NCBI RefSeq assembly: GCF_000317835.1
Contig: NC_019789.1
Location: forward strand, 124,001 to 188,000
DNA length: 64,000 bases
DNA from: Deinococcus peraridilitoris DSM 19664
GTDB taxonomy: Bacteria > Deinococcota > Deinococci > Deinococcales > Deinococcaceae
Direction of reading: 5' to 3'
The notes beneath the pieces were generated by a model that did no database searches, was not told the origin of the DNA, and saw only the letters and a program-made list of their open reading frames with translations. Below are positions 44,189 through 54,600 of this stretch, piece by piece (the first letter of the stretch is position 1; every line of letters starts with the position of its first letter). Both the position numbers and the translations under genes were made by a program.

Positions 44189-45294
44189 GCGCGCTCCGCG
44201 GTTTGCTGGTGTTGGGGTGTGTGCATGCCACGTGTGAGGTCGAATTGCTGCGGAACGTCACGAATCATCGCTTCGCAAAGGCGGGCGAGCGCTTCGAGGT
44301 CTTTGAGGCTGCACGTTTCGACGGGCGTGTGGGTGTAGCGGGTGGAGAAGCCGAGGTCGAGGAAGGGTATGCCTTCTCCGGTGTACTGCATGAATGACCC
44401 GTCTGTGAGGCCTCCTTGCATGACTCCGAACATGATTGGGATGTCGTGCTTGCTGGCGGTGGCTCGGGCGTACTTGACGAGTTTTGGGTTTGGGATGATG
44501 CCGTTCACGGCGGCGCGTGAAAAGCCGCCGAGGACTGCTCCTCCGCCGAGTGGCAGGTCGCCCGCTCCGCGCATGTCGGGCGTGTCGGTCGCGAGGGCGA
44601 TGTCGAGGCACAAAGCCAGGTCTGGCTGTACGACCGCCGCGGCTGGGATGCCTCCGCGAATGCTGAATTCTTCCTGGACCGTGCCGACGATGGTGAGTCC
44701 CGCTTGGAAGTTCTTGTCCTGCAGTGAGCGGGCGAGTTGAATGAGGACGGCGACGGCGGCGCGGTCGTCGAGGGCTTTGCCGCACACCAGGTCGCCCCTG
44801 GTGGTGAAGGAAGCAGTGAAGGTGCCGAGGCATCCGACGCGCAGACCGAGCGCGGCGACGTCGCTTGCGGAGCGGGCGAGGACGTCGATGTACACGTCGT
44901 CGATGCTGGTCGCCTGGGTGAGTTCGTTCGCGTCGCTGGCATGCTTGGCTTTTACTCCCGCGATGCCTTCGATGAGTTGCCCGTCGTCTGCGAGGAACAT
45001 GAAACGCTGTCCTGGCACGACTCGGTCGTGCATGCCTCCGACGCGGTGCACTCGCAGGAAGCCGTCGGGGGTGACGGCTCGGATGACGACTCCGATCTCG
45101 TCGAGGTGGGCGGACACCATGATGTGCGGGTAACCAGGGTCGGGCTCGCGCACTGGCACGATGACGTTGCCGAGAGCGTCCACGCGGGGACTCAGTCCAC
45201 ATGCGCGCATGTCGTTGACGAAGGCGGTGATGACGCGGTCCTCCGCTCCGGAAGGACCGAACAGTTGACTGTAATGCTGTACGATTTCGAGCAT
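44185..45294 (-). CDS. M42-family metallo-aminopeptidase
   Basis: 369 residues, full length. The dinuclear metal ligands appear as VSAHLDEIGV (His, Asp), KALDDRAAVAVL (bridging Asp), GTVQEEFSIRGG (Glu pair, catalytic), LDIALATDTPDM (Asp) and STRYTHTPVETCS (His). The family includes glutamyl and leucyl aminopeptidases that finish off short peptides. It starts 6 nt after the DppC-type gene and overlaps the C40 gene. The product would trim imported or NlpC-cut peptides. Confidence 0.9.
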   Translation of the reverse strand: MLEIVQHYSQLFGPSGAEDRVITAFVNDMRACGLSPRVDALGNVIVPVREPDPGYPHIMVSAHLDEIGVVIRAVTPDGFLRVHRVGGMHDRVVPGQRFMFLADDGQLIEGIAGVKAKHASDANELTQATSIDDVYIDVLARSASDVAALGLRVGCLGTFTASFTTRGDLVCGKALDDRAAVAVLIQLARSLQDKNFQAGLTIVGTVQEEFSIRGGIPAAAVVQPDLALCLDIALATDTPDMRGAGDLPLGGGAVLGGFSRAAVNGIIPNPKLVKYARATASKHDIPIMFGVMQGGLTDGSFMQYTGEGIPFLDLGFSTRYTHTPVETCSLKDLEALARLCEAMIRDVPQQFDLTRGMHTPQHQQTAERA

Positions 45295-45300
45295 AATTCC

Positions 45301-46170
45301 TTAACGTTGCCGGTGGCGTGGATCGAGTACGTCGCGCGCGGCGTCCCCGATAAGGTTGAAGGCGATGACCAGCATGGTGATGGCCAGTCCTGGGAAAGTC
45401 GCGATCCACCAGCCGTTTTGCAGGTACGCGCGGGACGCGCTGAGCATCGCTCCCCACTCAGGTGTGGGCGGTTGCGCGCCAAGACCGACGTAACTGAGTC
45501 CGGCCGTGATCAGGATGGCGGTTCCGACGTTGACGGTCGCGACGACGATGATCGGCGAAGTGACGTTCGGGAGGATGTGCCGAAGAAGGATGCCTCTTTC
45601 GCTGCGTCCGAGCGCGGTGGCAGCCTGGATGTACTCGAGTTCGCGGATTTGCAAAACGGCGCTTCGCACGGTGCGAGCGTACACGGGAACCGCGGCGAGC
45701 CCCACGGCAAGCACGGTGTTTTTCAGGTCAGGTCCGAGAATCGCGACGATCGCGATCGTGAGGAGAATCTCGGGAAAGGCCAGCATGACGTCCGTGACGC
45801 GCATCAGGATCGTGTCGAGCCATCCGCGGAAGTACCCTGCCAGCAGTCCGAGCAGCGTTCCGATGGACAGCCCGATGAGGACGGCGCTGAGAGCGACGGA
45901 AAGGGAGATGCGCGCGCCGTGAATGACGCGTGACAGCACGCAGCGTCCGAGTTCGTCGGTACCGAAAGGGAATCGCCAGGAAGGTGGTTGCTGAATCGCG
46001 TCAAAGAAGGACTCGGTCGGGCTGTGAGGCGCGATCCAGGGCGCGAACAGAGCTGTGAGCACGGCGACGATGACGAGTGCCAGACCGAGGTGCGCGGCGG
46101 GTTTGCGGAAGGCTTTGGGAAGCCTTGGGCGGCGGTCGCGGACGCGGAGTCGTAGTGTGGCGACGCTCAT
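45301..46170 (-). CDS. ABC transporter permease, DppC type (second system)
   Basis: 289 residues. It has the DppC motif FGTDELGRCVLSRVIHGARI, then EAA loop REREYIQ-like ELEYIQAATALGRSERGILL and HILPNVTSPIIVVATVNVGT, and the terminal GDAARDVLDPRHRQR. Six membrane segments are visible. It overlaps the DppB-type gene by 4 bases. It serves the murein-peptide cluster and differs in sequence from the permease at 2601-3461. Confidence 0.92.
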   Translation of the reverse strand: MSVATLRLRVRDRRPRLPKAFRKPAAHLGLALVIVAVLTALFAPWIAPHSPTESFFDAIQQPPSWRFPFGTDELGRCVLSRVIHGARISLSVALSAVLIGLSIGTLLGLLAGYFRGWLDTILMRVTDVMLAFPEILLTIAIVAILGPDLKNTVLAVGLAAVPVYARTVRSAVLQIRELEYIQAATALGRSERGILLRHILPNVTSPIIVVATVNVGTAILITAGLSYVGLGAQPPTPEWGAMLSASRAYLQNGWWIATFPGLAITMLVIAFNLIGDAARDVLDPRHRQR

Positions 46171-47084
46171 TGGCGGATCCTCGGATCGAGGACGCTGTAT
46201 AGAAGGTCCACGAGCAGGTTGACGAGGACGTAGCCGACTGCGCCGAACAGAACGACGGCCTGCACCATCGGGAAGTCACGCGTGAGAATGGCGTTCACGG
46301 CGAGACGTCCGAGTCCGGGCCTTGCGAAGACCGATTCGACGATGACCGCACCGCCGATCAAACCTCCGAATTGAAGGCCGATGATCGTGACGGTCGGAAT
46401 GAGCGCGTTGCGAAGAGCGTGCTTGTAAGTGACGACGCGTTCCAGGAGGCCTTTGGCGCGGGCGGTGCGGACGTAATCCTGGCCAAGGACCTCGGCAAGC
46501 GTGGAGCGGGTCATGCGGGCGATGACGGCTGACGCCGGGAGTGCCAGCGCGATGGCAGGCATGATCAGCGAAGCCAGACCAGCGTTCCCCACGACGGGCA
46601 GCCATTCCAAATACAAGCTGAACAGCAAAATCATCAGCAGTCCACTCCAGAAGGTCGGCATCGAAAGGCCGATCAGAGGGACGGTCGTCGTGAGGAACTC
46701 CAGGAAGCGGGAACGGGTGACGGCCGCGACCGTGCCGAGCAAGATCCCGAGAGGTGCGGCGATGGCGACGGCGCTCAGTGCGAGGATGAGAGTGGCCGGC
46801 AATTGACGCGTGACTTCCTGCAGGACCGGTTGACCGCTGCGGATGGAGGTCCCGAAGTCACCTTGCAGAGCGTTGAGCAGGAAGGTGCCGTACTGCACGT
46901 ACAGTGGTCGGTCCAGACCGAGCTGCTGACGGAGGACGCTGATGCGTTCGGCGGTGGCCTGCTCTCCGAGCATGATCGCGACCGGATCGCCGGGAACGAG
47001 GTGCAGCATGCTGAAGGTGAGGACGCTGATGGCCAGGATGACCATCAGAGCCCCACCCAAACGCCGAAGCAAGAATCCGATCAT
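46167..47084 (-). CDS. ABC transporter permease, DppB type (second system)
   Basis: 305 residues. N-terminal membrane anchor FLLRRLGGALMVILAISVLT, then VPGDPVAIMLGEQATAERIS, EAA loop DYVRTARAKGLLERVVTYKH and ALRNALIPTVTIIGLQFGGL, and terminal YSVLDPRIRQ. Six hydrophobic segments. It overlaps both neighbours by 4 bases (ATGA), so transporter subunits are translationally linked. Confidence 0.92.
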   Translation of the reverse strand: MIGFLLRRLGGALMVILAISVLTFSMLHLVPGDPVAIMLGEQATAERISVLRQQLGLDRPLYVQYGTFLLNALQGDFGTSIRSGQPVLQEVTRQLPATLILALSAVAIAAPLGILLGTVAAVTRSRFLEFLTTTVPLIGLSMPTFWSGLLMILLFSLYLEWLPVVGNAGLASLIMPAIALALPASAVIARMTRSTLAEVLGQDYVRTARAKGLLERVVTYKHALRNALIPTVTIIGLQFGGLIGGAVIVESVFARPGLGRLAVNAILTRDFPMVQAVVLFGAVGYVLVNLLVDLLYSVLDPRIRQ

Positions 47085-48670
47085 TTACTTTCGAGGTAGG
47101 CGTCGTTCAGGATCAGGCTTCCATCGAAGCTGACCTTCACGCCTTTCAAGTTCGGTCGGACGGCGCTGTAATTTTCGTTGATCCACAGCGGAGCCCACAA
47201 TGCCTGGTCGATGATGTGCTGTTGAATGGCCTGGTAGGTGCTCATGCGGGTGCTGCTGTTCGTCGTGGTGCGGGAACGGTCGATGAGCTGGTCAAGCGTC
47301 GCGTTTTTGTAGTGGCTGAGGTTCAGCCCTGTCTTGTCGTTGTCGGAGTGGAACCACAGGTACACGATATCGGCGTTCGGGTAGGTGTAACCCATGAAGT
47401 GAGCCTGGTCCTCGCCTGCCTTGGTCTTTTCGAGCAGTGTGCCGAATTCGTACTGCTGGATGTTCATTTTGATGCCGGCCTGCTGCAGCATCGCCTGCAC
47501 GAGCTGCGCGGATTGCGTCCATGTGTCGATCGGCGCGGTGTACAGCGTGAACTCGAATGGTTTGCCGTCCTTTTGCAGGGTATTGCCAGGTCCGGGTTTC
47601 CAGCCTGCCTGGGAAAGCAGGGCCTTGGCGGCCGTCACGTCGTACTCCGGAGCGTAGCTGCATGCGTTTTTCCAGTACCCCCACAAGGAAGGGGAGAGGG
47701 GGCCGCAAGCGGGAACGCCGAGGTCCTTGAGGACGACTTTCACGAGTGCGTCCTTGTTGACGAGCATGTTGATGGCCTTGCGGACGCGCACGTCATTGAA
47801 AGGCGCTTTGGTCGTGTTGAACTCCAAAAACAGACCGACACCGGTTCGCAGGGATTTATTGAGTGTGGCGTTCCTGGCGGATTCCAGGGAAGCGACGTCG
47901 TTCGGTGGGACGGTCGTGAGTGCCTGGACGTCGTTGGCTTTGAAGGCGGAGATCTGCGTGGCCGAATCGGGAATCACGCGGAAGGTAAGTTGCTCGAGGT
48001 AAGCGGGTCCTTTGTGAACGTAAGCAGGTCCCCAGTTGTAGTTCGGGTTGCGCTTCAAGGTGATCTGCGTACCGGAATCCCATTTGCTGATCATCCACGG
48101 TCCGCTGAGCACGGGCGCGCGACCGAACTGGTTGCCAACGCTTTTCGCGCTGCTGGCGTGGACGATGGAGGCCCTTGAGTCGGCGAGGTTCTCGAGGAAC
48201 AGCGCGGAAGGCTTCTTGAGTTTGATGACGACGGTGTTCTTGTCAGGCGTGGTGACGCTGGCGAGCTGATCGAAGTACCCGGCTGTGATGGGGGATTTCA
48301 GGTTCGGGTCGATGGCCCGTTCGATGGAGGCTTTCACGGCAGCTGCGTCGAGTGCGGCACCGTTGTGGAATTTCACGCCTGGCTTGAGTTTGAAGGTGTA
48401 GGTCAGTCCGTCATTGCTGACGGTCCAGCTGCTCGCGAGGCCAGCGATAATCTGTCCTTCCGGGTCTTTTTGAACAAGTGTGTCGCCTGCGTAGCGCAGG
48501 ATCATCGAGGCGACCTGGGTGCTGGTTCTTTGCGGATCAAGCGTGTCGGGTTCTTCGGTGAGGGCAATGGTGATGGTGCCGCCGGTTTTGGGCTGCTGCG
48601 CTGAGGCCGCTGGGGCCAGCAGTGCGGTGGCGAGCAGTGTAGCGATGCCGATATGGAACTGGTGTGCCAT
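47081..48670 (-). CDS. ABC transporter substrate-binding protein, family 5 (second system)
   Basis: 529 residues with signal peptide (IATLLATALLAPAASAQQ cleaved near residue 24). Family 5 features: TGGTITIALTEEPDTLDPQR, KLKPGVKFHNGAALDAAAVK and VRKAINMLVNKDALVKVVLK. It is the first gene of the minus-strand cluster, so the binding protein is probably made in excess. Ribosome site AGAGGT 4-9 nt before ATG 48670. The likely ligand is a cell-wall tripeptide or similar peptide, judged from the C40, epimerase and M42 genes behind it. Confidence 0.9.
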   Translation of the reverse strand: MAHQFHIGIATLLATALLAPAASAQQPKTGGTITIALTEEPDTLDPQRTSTQVASMILRYAGDTLVQKDPEGQIIAGLASSWTVSNDGLTYTFKLKPGVKFHNGAALDAAAVKASIERAIDPNLKSPITAGYFDQLASVTTPDKNTVVIKLKKPSALFLENLADSRASIVHASSAKSVGNQFGRAPVLSGPWMISKWDSGTQITLKRNPNYNWGPAYVHKGPAYLEQLTFRVIPDSATQISAFKANDVQALTTVPPNDVASLESARNATLNKSLRTGVGLFLEFNTTKAPFNDVRVRKAINMLVNKDALVKVVLKDLGVPACGPLSPSLWGYWKNACSYAPEYDVTAAKALLSQAGWKPGPGNTLQKDGKPFEFTLYTAPIDTWTQSAQLVQAMLQQAGIKMNIQQYEFGTLLEKTKAGEDQAHFMGYTYPNADIVYLWFHSDNDKTGLNLSHYKNATLDQLIDRSRTTTNSSTRMSTYQAIQQHIIDQALWAPLWINENYSAVRPNLKGVKVSFDGSLILNDAYLESK

Positions 48671-48741
48671 GAGGGACCTCTCTGGGAGACGAGAAACTCA
48701 GATCGCAAGATCGCAAAACTTTTTGTAGGTGCTCCTTGAGT

Positions 48742-48759
48742 TTACAATCGTTTTTGCAA
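48742..48759. promoter_or_regulatory. Candidate operator of the murein-peptide cluster
   Basis: TTACAA-N6-TTGCAA is an imperfect inverted repeat about 75 bp upstream of the first gene of the cluster, in an AT-rich patch. It could bind the cluster's MurR/RpiR protein. Similar direct repeats (TTGCGATC, two copies near 48700-48715) lie closer to the gene. Low certainty. Confidence 0.3.
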
Positions 48760-48819
48760 CACAATGTGGACTGGCTTACGCGTATGTGACAGGCTTTGCA
48801 AGGACGTCTTTGTCACGGA

Positions 48820-49014
48820 GGCAAGGCTCCTCGAGGGGAATTGGCGTGGCTCCAGTCAATCCCGCGGACACGAATCGAGCTTGCCCTGAATGCAGTTGCG
48901 GAAAGAAGAGCAACCGCTCCGATCAAGCGACGTACCGGTGCCTCGCGTGCGGATACACCGTCAAGGCCGACCGTAACGCGGCAGGGAACGTCGCACGGGC
49001 CAAAGTCACACGGC
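48820..49014 (+). pseudogene. TnpB (IS200/IS605) C-terminal remnant
   Basis: The frame encodes GIGVAPVNPADTNRACPECS, then DQATYRCLACGYTVKADRNA and AGNVARAK, the C-terminal zinc finger (CxxC...CxxC) and end of the RuvC nuclease of TnpB proteins. Everything upstream of the zinc finger, including the RuvC Asp and Glu, is missing, and the frame is cut at 49018 by the IS701-like element. No left or right IS605 end is seen. Confidence 0.7.
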
Positions 49015-49018
49015 CTAG

Positions 49019-50393
49019 TACTACAGCCGCAGTTGATAAGGTCAAGGGATGAGCGGACTCTGCCTCGAGGCCGTACAGGAGTGGCAACACGAGCTGGCCC
49101 TCCTGTCCAAGCGGCTCGCCCCACGCTTCGTACGTGCCGAACCGAGAAAACGCAGCCTTGCCTATCTGCGTGGTCTACTCGCGCCCCTCGAGCGACGCAA
49201 CGGCTGGCAACTGGCCGAACACGCTGGGGAACGCACCCCGGACGGGATGCAGCGCCTGCTCTCCACGGCTGAGTGGAACGCCGACGATGTACGCGATGAT
49301 CTGCGCTGCTATGTCCTCGACCACCTTGGGCCGGGCGGTGTCCTCGTAGTCGACAAAACAGGTTTCATCAAAAAAGGTACCAAGTCCGCCGGAGTGAAAC
49401 GCCAGTACAGCGGCACCGCGGGCGGCATCGACAACTGCCAGCTTGGCGTATTTCTCGCCTATACCACCGAACACGGGAGCGCGTTTATTGACCGCGAGCT
49501 GTTCTTACCGCAGGAATGGGTGAACGACAACAGCCGGCGCGACGCTGCCCGAATTCCCCAAGAGCGTGTATTTCAGACCAAAGCCGAACTCGGCCTGGCC
49601 ATGATCGAACGCGCGCTCAATGCTGAGGTGAAGCCAGCCTGGGTGACCGGTGACAGCGTGTACTCCGCTGCCGCGTTGCGCCGTTCCCTGGAGGCCAGAC
49701 AGCAGCCGTATGTACTCGCTACCGCGACGAACGCGGTCCTCCGCTTTCTGGAGAACAACCGCTTGAGGATCGCCGAGCTGCCCGAACTATTTGCAGAGCT
49801 CGGGAAGTCGTCTTGGCAGCGAAGGTCGGCAGGCGTGGGCAGCAAGGGCGAACGGGAGTTCGACTGGGCCTGGATCAGCTTTCGGTCGCTGGGCCTCACC
49901 GATGATCTGCGTCCAGCAAATGCCTCTGGCTTCGACAAGTGGATCCTGGCACGACGGAGTGTCGACAAACCCGAAGAAATGGCTTACTACCGGGTGTTTG
50001 CACCCATCGGCACGACGCTGGACGAGGTGGTGCGGGCAGCGGGAACGCGCTGGTCGATTGAGGTTGGCTTTGAGCAGGCCAAGAACGACGCAGGGTTGGA
50101 TGAGTATGAGGTGCGGTCGTGGGTTGGATGGCATCGCCACGTCACGCTGTCCTTGTTTGCCTACGCTTTACTCGTCGCTGTGCGTGCCGGGCATAAAAAG
50201 GGGGCGTTCGGGGAGGCGACCTCATCCCGTTGACCGTGCCGGAGGTACGTCGTCTGCTCGCTCGGCTGGTATGGCCATCCCAGCCTGAGCCTATCTTCGT
50301 GCTGGAGTGGTCAAGGTGGCGGCGACAGCATCAAGCCAGGGCACGGCGCTGCCACTTCCAACGCCGTGCCCGCCTGCATATGCGGCTGTAGTA
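49019..50393 (+). mobile_element. IS701-family element (second lineage)
   Basis: 1,375 bp with inverted repeats TACTACAGCCGCA at 49019-49031 and its complement at 50381-50393. The flanks are CTAG (49015-49018) and CTAA (50394-50397), agreeing with the YTAR target preference of IS701 but not an exact duplication. The right flank is itself interrupted by an IS630 element after the TA. Confidence 0.82.
49049..50233 (+). CDS. IS701-family transposase
   Basis: 394 residues. Core motifs: GVLVVDKTGFIKKGTKSAGV followed by KRQYSGTAGGIDNCQLGVFL (first Asp), PAWVTGDSVYSAAALRRSLE (second Asp) and RWSIEVGFEQAKNDAGLDEY (Glu helix). It is distinct from the 439-residue IS701 transposase at 38405-39724. Intact and complete within the element ends. 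Confidence 0.88.
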   Translation: MSGLCLEAVQEWQHELALLSKRLAPRFVRAEPRKRSLAYLRGLLAPLERRNGWQLAEHAGERTPDGMQRLLSTAEWNADDVRDDLRCYVLDHLGPGGVLVVDKTGFIKKGTKSAGVKRQYSGTAGGIDNCQLGVFLAYTTEHGSAFIDRELFLPQEWVNDNSRRDAARIPQERVFQTKAELGLAMIERALNAEVKPAWVTGDSVYSAAALRRSLEARQQPYVLATATNAVLRFLENNRLRIAELPELFAELGKSSWQRRSAGVGSKGEREFDWAWISFRSLGLTDDLRPANASGFDKWILARRSVDKPEEMAYYRVFAPIGTTLDEVVRAAGTRWSIEVGFEQAKNDAGLDEYEVRSWVGWHRHVTLSLFAYALLVAVRAGHKKGAFGEATSSR

Positions 50394-50396
50394 CTA

Positions 50397-51589
50397 ATGC
50401 ATCGTTCCTCAATGGGAGTAGAGTTTGAATGATGGGAGGCCCCGATGCCCAAACTCCTCTCTGCTCGTCCTCCGCTCGATCCCACCGAGGAGGCTCGGGT
50501 CCGCCAGCTCGCTCGAGCTCGCCACGCCCCGCATGACCTCAAGCAGCGCGCCCAAACGATCGTCTTGAGCTGGGACGGGCATCGCACCATGTCCATCGCC
50601 GAGCACCTCGGCTGTCACCCCCAAACCGTGCGCGAACGCTTCGCCCGCTTCAACGCGCATGGCCTCGAAGGCCTGAACACACTGCCCGGCGCGGGACGCA
50701 AGCCGCGCCTCACCCAAGAAGAGCGCGGTCGACTCATCACCCTTGTCGGCCGCACTCCCCCTGGCCGTGCCGTGCGTGACGCGAGCGGTGAACTCGTAGC
50801 CGTGGACGTCAAGAAGCCCGCCCTGTGGACGCTCGATGCCTTGGTCGAGGTGGCTCGTGAGCAGGGCATCATCGTGGGTCGGAGTCAGGTGCGCCGCATC
50901 CTGCAACACGAAGGCGTGCGGTGGAGGCAGCCCCGGTCATGGGCCACCAGCCCGGATGCGGACTTCATCCCAAAAGAGCGGCGGTCGTCGCGGCCTACAC
51001 CGAATGCCCGGTGAACGCGACGACCGTCTGCGTCGATGAACTCGGCCCGGTGTCGCCAAGAACCTTTCCACCAGCAGGGGGCTGGACGAAGGACGGGCAT
51101 CGGGTGAAAGCGCCCCTGGAGTACAGCCGAGGGCTGGATCGCACGTGGGTGTACGGGGCGCTGCGCGTGCGAGACGGACAGGTACTCACGCAGTGCGGGC
51201 CATCGAGGAACACGGTCGGATACGTCAAGCTCCTGGAGGCGGTGGAGCGCGACAACCCGGAAGGGGACATCTTGGTGGTGAGCGATAACCTCGCAAGCCA
51301 CAAGAGCGCTCCAGTACAGGCGTGGTTGGAGACGCACCCACGGGTGAGACACGTGTTCATTCCGAAGGGCGCGTGCTGGCTGAATCTGATCGAGCCGTGG
51401 TGGCGTTTGCTGCGCCGAGAAGCGTTTGCGGGCATGACGTTCGTGGACGCGGCGGAGGTTGAGCAGGCCGTGCAAGACGGGACGCGGCGGTTGAATGCGA
51501 GGGCGTGCCCATGGGTGTGGGGGCGACCCGCGAGGACGCCGCGCTTCCGGCGACATGCGGTTCTTTACCGCTATTGAGGAACGATGCAC
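50397..51589 (+). mobile_element. IS630-family element
   Basis: 1,193 bp bounded by inverted repeats (TGCATCGTTCCTCAAT just inside each end) and a TA duplication at 50395-50396 and 51590-51591. It lies directly against the right end of the IS701-like element. The transposase is in two overlapping frames. TA targeting is the rule for IS630. Confidence 0.85.
50445..51577 (+). CDS. IS630-family transposase, two overlapping frames
   Basis: Frame A (50445-51014) gives the HTH part: RQLARARHAPHDLKQRAQTI, then MSIAEHLGCHPQTVRERFAR and GIIVGRSQVRRILQHEGVRW. Frame B (50921-51577) gives the DDE core: CVDELGPVSPRTFPPAGGWT (first Asp), GDILVVSDNLASHKSAPVQA (second Asp) and WLNLIEPWWRLLRREAF (Glu). The frames overlap by about 90 bases, as in IS630 elements that use -1 frameshifting. 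Both parts appear undamaged, so a fused transposase of ~370 residues is likely. Confidence 0.85.
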
Positions 51590-51591
51590 TA

Positions 51592-51843
51592 AAGCGTTTT
51601 TTCACCCGTTACCGCGGGAATCCGCCGTGCGTCAGCTCGACCTACGGGCGTTGGGAGGAAGCGGACTTGACAGAGCTGGCGGGCATCATTCAGCGCATTC
51701 CGTTATGGAGGACCAGTCGAGCTGTGGACGAGCTGGGGTACTTGTTGCTGGACCGTTCGCGGCTCGCCGAGTTGACTGAGGGGTGGGTTCCGGTGGTGAC
51801 GGTGTATGGGCCAGCCATCTTGACGCATCAGAATTGCGATTGA
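51592..51843 (+). pseudogene. C-terminal fragment of an unidentified protein
   Basis: From the TA at the right end of IS630 the frame reads LKRFFTRYRGNPPCVSSTYG, then TSRAVDELGYLLLDRSRLAE and LTEGWVPVVTVYGPAILTHQ. The ending resembles DUF6210-type proteins as I recall them, but that is weak. The 5' portion is missing because of the IS insertions. The minus strand of 51844-52020 also has a protein-like tail (LLDVTHSELWGTEAALESAF) of an unidentified gene cut by the IS4 element. Confidence 0.4.
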
Positions 51844-52025
51844 ACGCGTTTAGGACATACCATTCCTGACGCTCCAATAAGCGCACTCAGGACGGCCAGG
51901 CGGCGCGCGTCGAGGCGAAAGGCGGACTCGAGGGCGGCCTCAGTACCCCACAACTCGGAGTGGGTAACGTCCAGAAGGGCGATTTGATCGCGGCATAAAC
52001 GCAAAAAGAGCGGCATCAAGGGAGT

Positions 52026-53126
52026 GTGTCGCTCCAAGAAGCCGCTCTGACTGATCCTACCAAGCTCGGCGAGGTGTTCAAACACCATTTGCCCTTTCTG
52101 CGCCGAGACACCCTGCAACGCCTCGCCGACGTCGTCACCGCTCTGATCCAAGCGCGTTCGACCAAGCACGCTCGGCTCGCACTTCATCTGCCCGGACACG
52201 CCAGCAGTTCAGTCAAGCTGCGCCGCGTCGAGCGCTGCCTACACGACCCTCAGCTCGATCAGGACGTTTTTTTGAAGCTGCTCTTGCCGCTCCTCCCTGA
52301 TGACAAGCTCGTCATGACGATGGACCGTACGAACTGGGAGTACGGCGAAGCCGACTTGAACGTCCTTGTGCTCGGCGTGGTGCTTGAAGGCTTCACATTA
52401 CCGCTGGTGTGGACGGCCCTGCCCCATGGGGGCAGCAGCGACACCAGGACACGCGAGCGTCTGGTCGCTCGACTGCTGAAGGTGCTGCCTGCGAAGCAAT
52501 GGCGCGTTCTGGTCGCTGATCGAGAGTTCGTGGGGCGGGAGTGGTTTGCCTTTCTCAGGCGTCGGGGTGTGAAACGCTGTTTGCGCATTCGAGGCGACAG
52601 CCGCGTGGATGATTTGCGGCTCGATGAGGGATGGGCGTACGTCGAGCCGGGACAGGTGGTCGGCGTGCTGGAGAAAGCCAATATCTACGGTCAGGTCATG
52701 CAACTGGTGGTGACGCGCACGCCCGAGGGTGAACTGCTCGCCCTGGCCACCGACCTGAAAATCGACGAGACCAGAGGCGTGTACCACTTGAGGTGGTCGG
52801 TAGAAAGCACCTTCAGCGCGCAGAAATCGAGGGGGTTCGACCTTGAGGCGAGTGCGATGACCAAACCCGCTCGGTTGGAGCGGCTGGTCGGCGTAGTGAC
52901 GCTGGCGATGGCTTGGTGCTTGCGGATCGGTACATGGTGCCACGAGCAGCGGCCCATCAAGCGCAAAAAGCACGGACGCCGGGCGGTGAGTCTCGTCAAG
53001 TACGGCTTGGAACGCCTTGCTGCCGCTTTGCGCTGGGGAACGAGTGATCGAACCATCCTCCTGAGCCTCGTCATGCAACCTTTTCCCGCTCCAATACAGC
53101 ACTCAGCTCAAGATGTGGGGTACTGA
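52026..53126 (+). CDS. IS4-family transposase
   Basis: 366 residues, GTG start at 52026. Family features: MTMDRTNWEYGEADLNVLVL (first Asp), RVLVADREFVGREWFAFLRR (second Asp, with the DREF motif) and YHLRWSVESTFSAQKSRGFD (YREK-like Glu region). It is probably intact. The element ends could not be placed; no perfect inverted repeat was found in the 150 bp on either side. Confidence 0.85.
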   Translation: MSLQEAALTDPTKLGEVFKHHLPFLRRDTLQRLADVVTALIQARSTKHARLALHLPGHASSSVKLRRVERCLHDPQLDQDVFLKLLLPLLPDDKLVMTMDRTNWEYGEADLNVLVLGVVLEGFTLPLVWTALPHGGSSDTRTRERLVARLLKVLPAKQWRVLVADREFVGREWFAFLRRRGVKRCLRIRGDSRVDDLRLDEGWAYVEPGQVVGVLEKANIYGQVMQLVVTRTPEGELLALATDLKIDETRGVYHLRWSVESTFSAQKSRGFDLEASAMTKPARLERLVGVVTLAMAWCLRIGTWCHEQRPIKRKKHGRRAVSLVKYGLERLAAALRWGTSDRTILLSLVMQPFPAPIQHSAQDVGY

Positions 53127-53395
53127 GGAGGGCGGCTTGCAGGGTATCGTGAGGTGGTCGGCTCCCAGCGGTTTTCATAGCAGAAACACGTTACAGGAGC
53201 CGACTTTTCACTCCTCATCGACGTTTTGAGCAGCTGTCTTGAAAGTCAAGATTCGAGCCTTCGGGCTGGTCAAGGTTGGCGGCGCCAACCTTGACCAGCC
53301 CGCTAAGAACAGTGACAGAACAAGAAGCCGACCTCGAACAAGGATCCGTGTCGGACCGGCACGAGCTCTGTTGGCTCACTTCGAAGTCGGCACCT
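53127..53395. other. Intergenic, with hairpins
   Basis: No gene. Holds the 39-bp palindrome (53263-53301) and a GTCGGCTCC / GGAGCCGAC inverted pair (about 53157-53203) that may be IS ends or a terminator. Confidence 0.4.
53263..53301. repeat. 39-bp near-perfect palindrome
   Basis: GGGCTGGTCAAGGTTGGC at 53263-53280, loop GGC, then the exact complement at 53284-53301. It lies between the IS4 transposase end and the IS110 end. It has no U tract, so it is not a classic terminator; it might be a target or recognition site for the neighbouring IS110. Confidence 0.6.

Positions 53396-54600
<1,205 letters not shown>

Noticed and set aside
44258..45457. Arg/His-rich frame of 399 aa opposite or out of phase with M42
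   Set aside because: Arg/His-rich composition typical of shadow frames; the M42 frame is clearly the coding one.
44737..45933. Plus-strand frame of 398 aa over M42/DppC genes
   Set aside because: Acidic, Asp/Gly-rich antisense shadow without homology.
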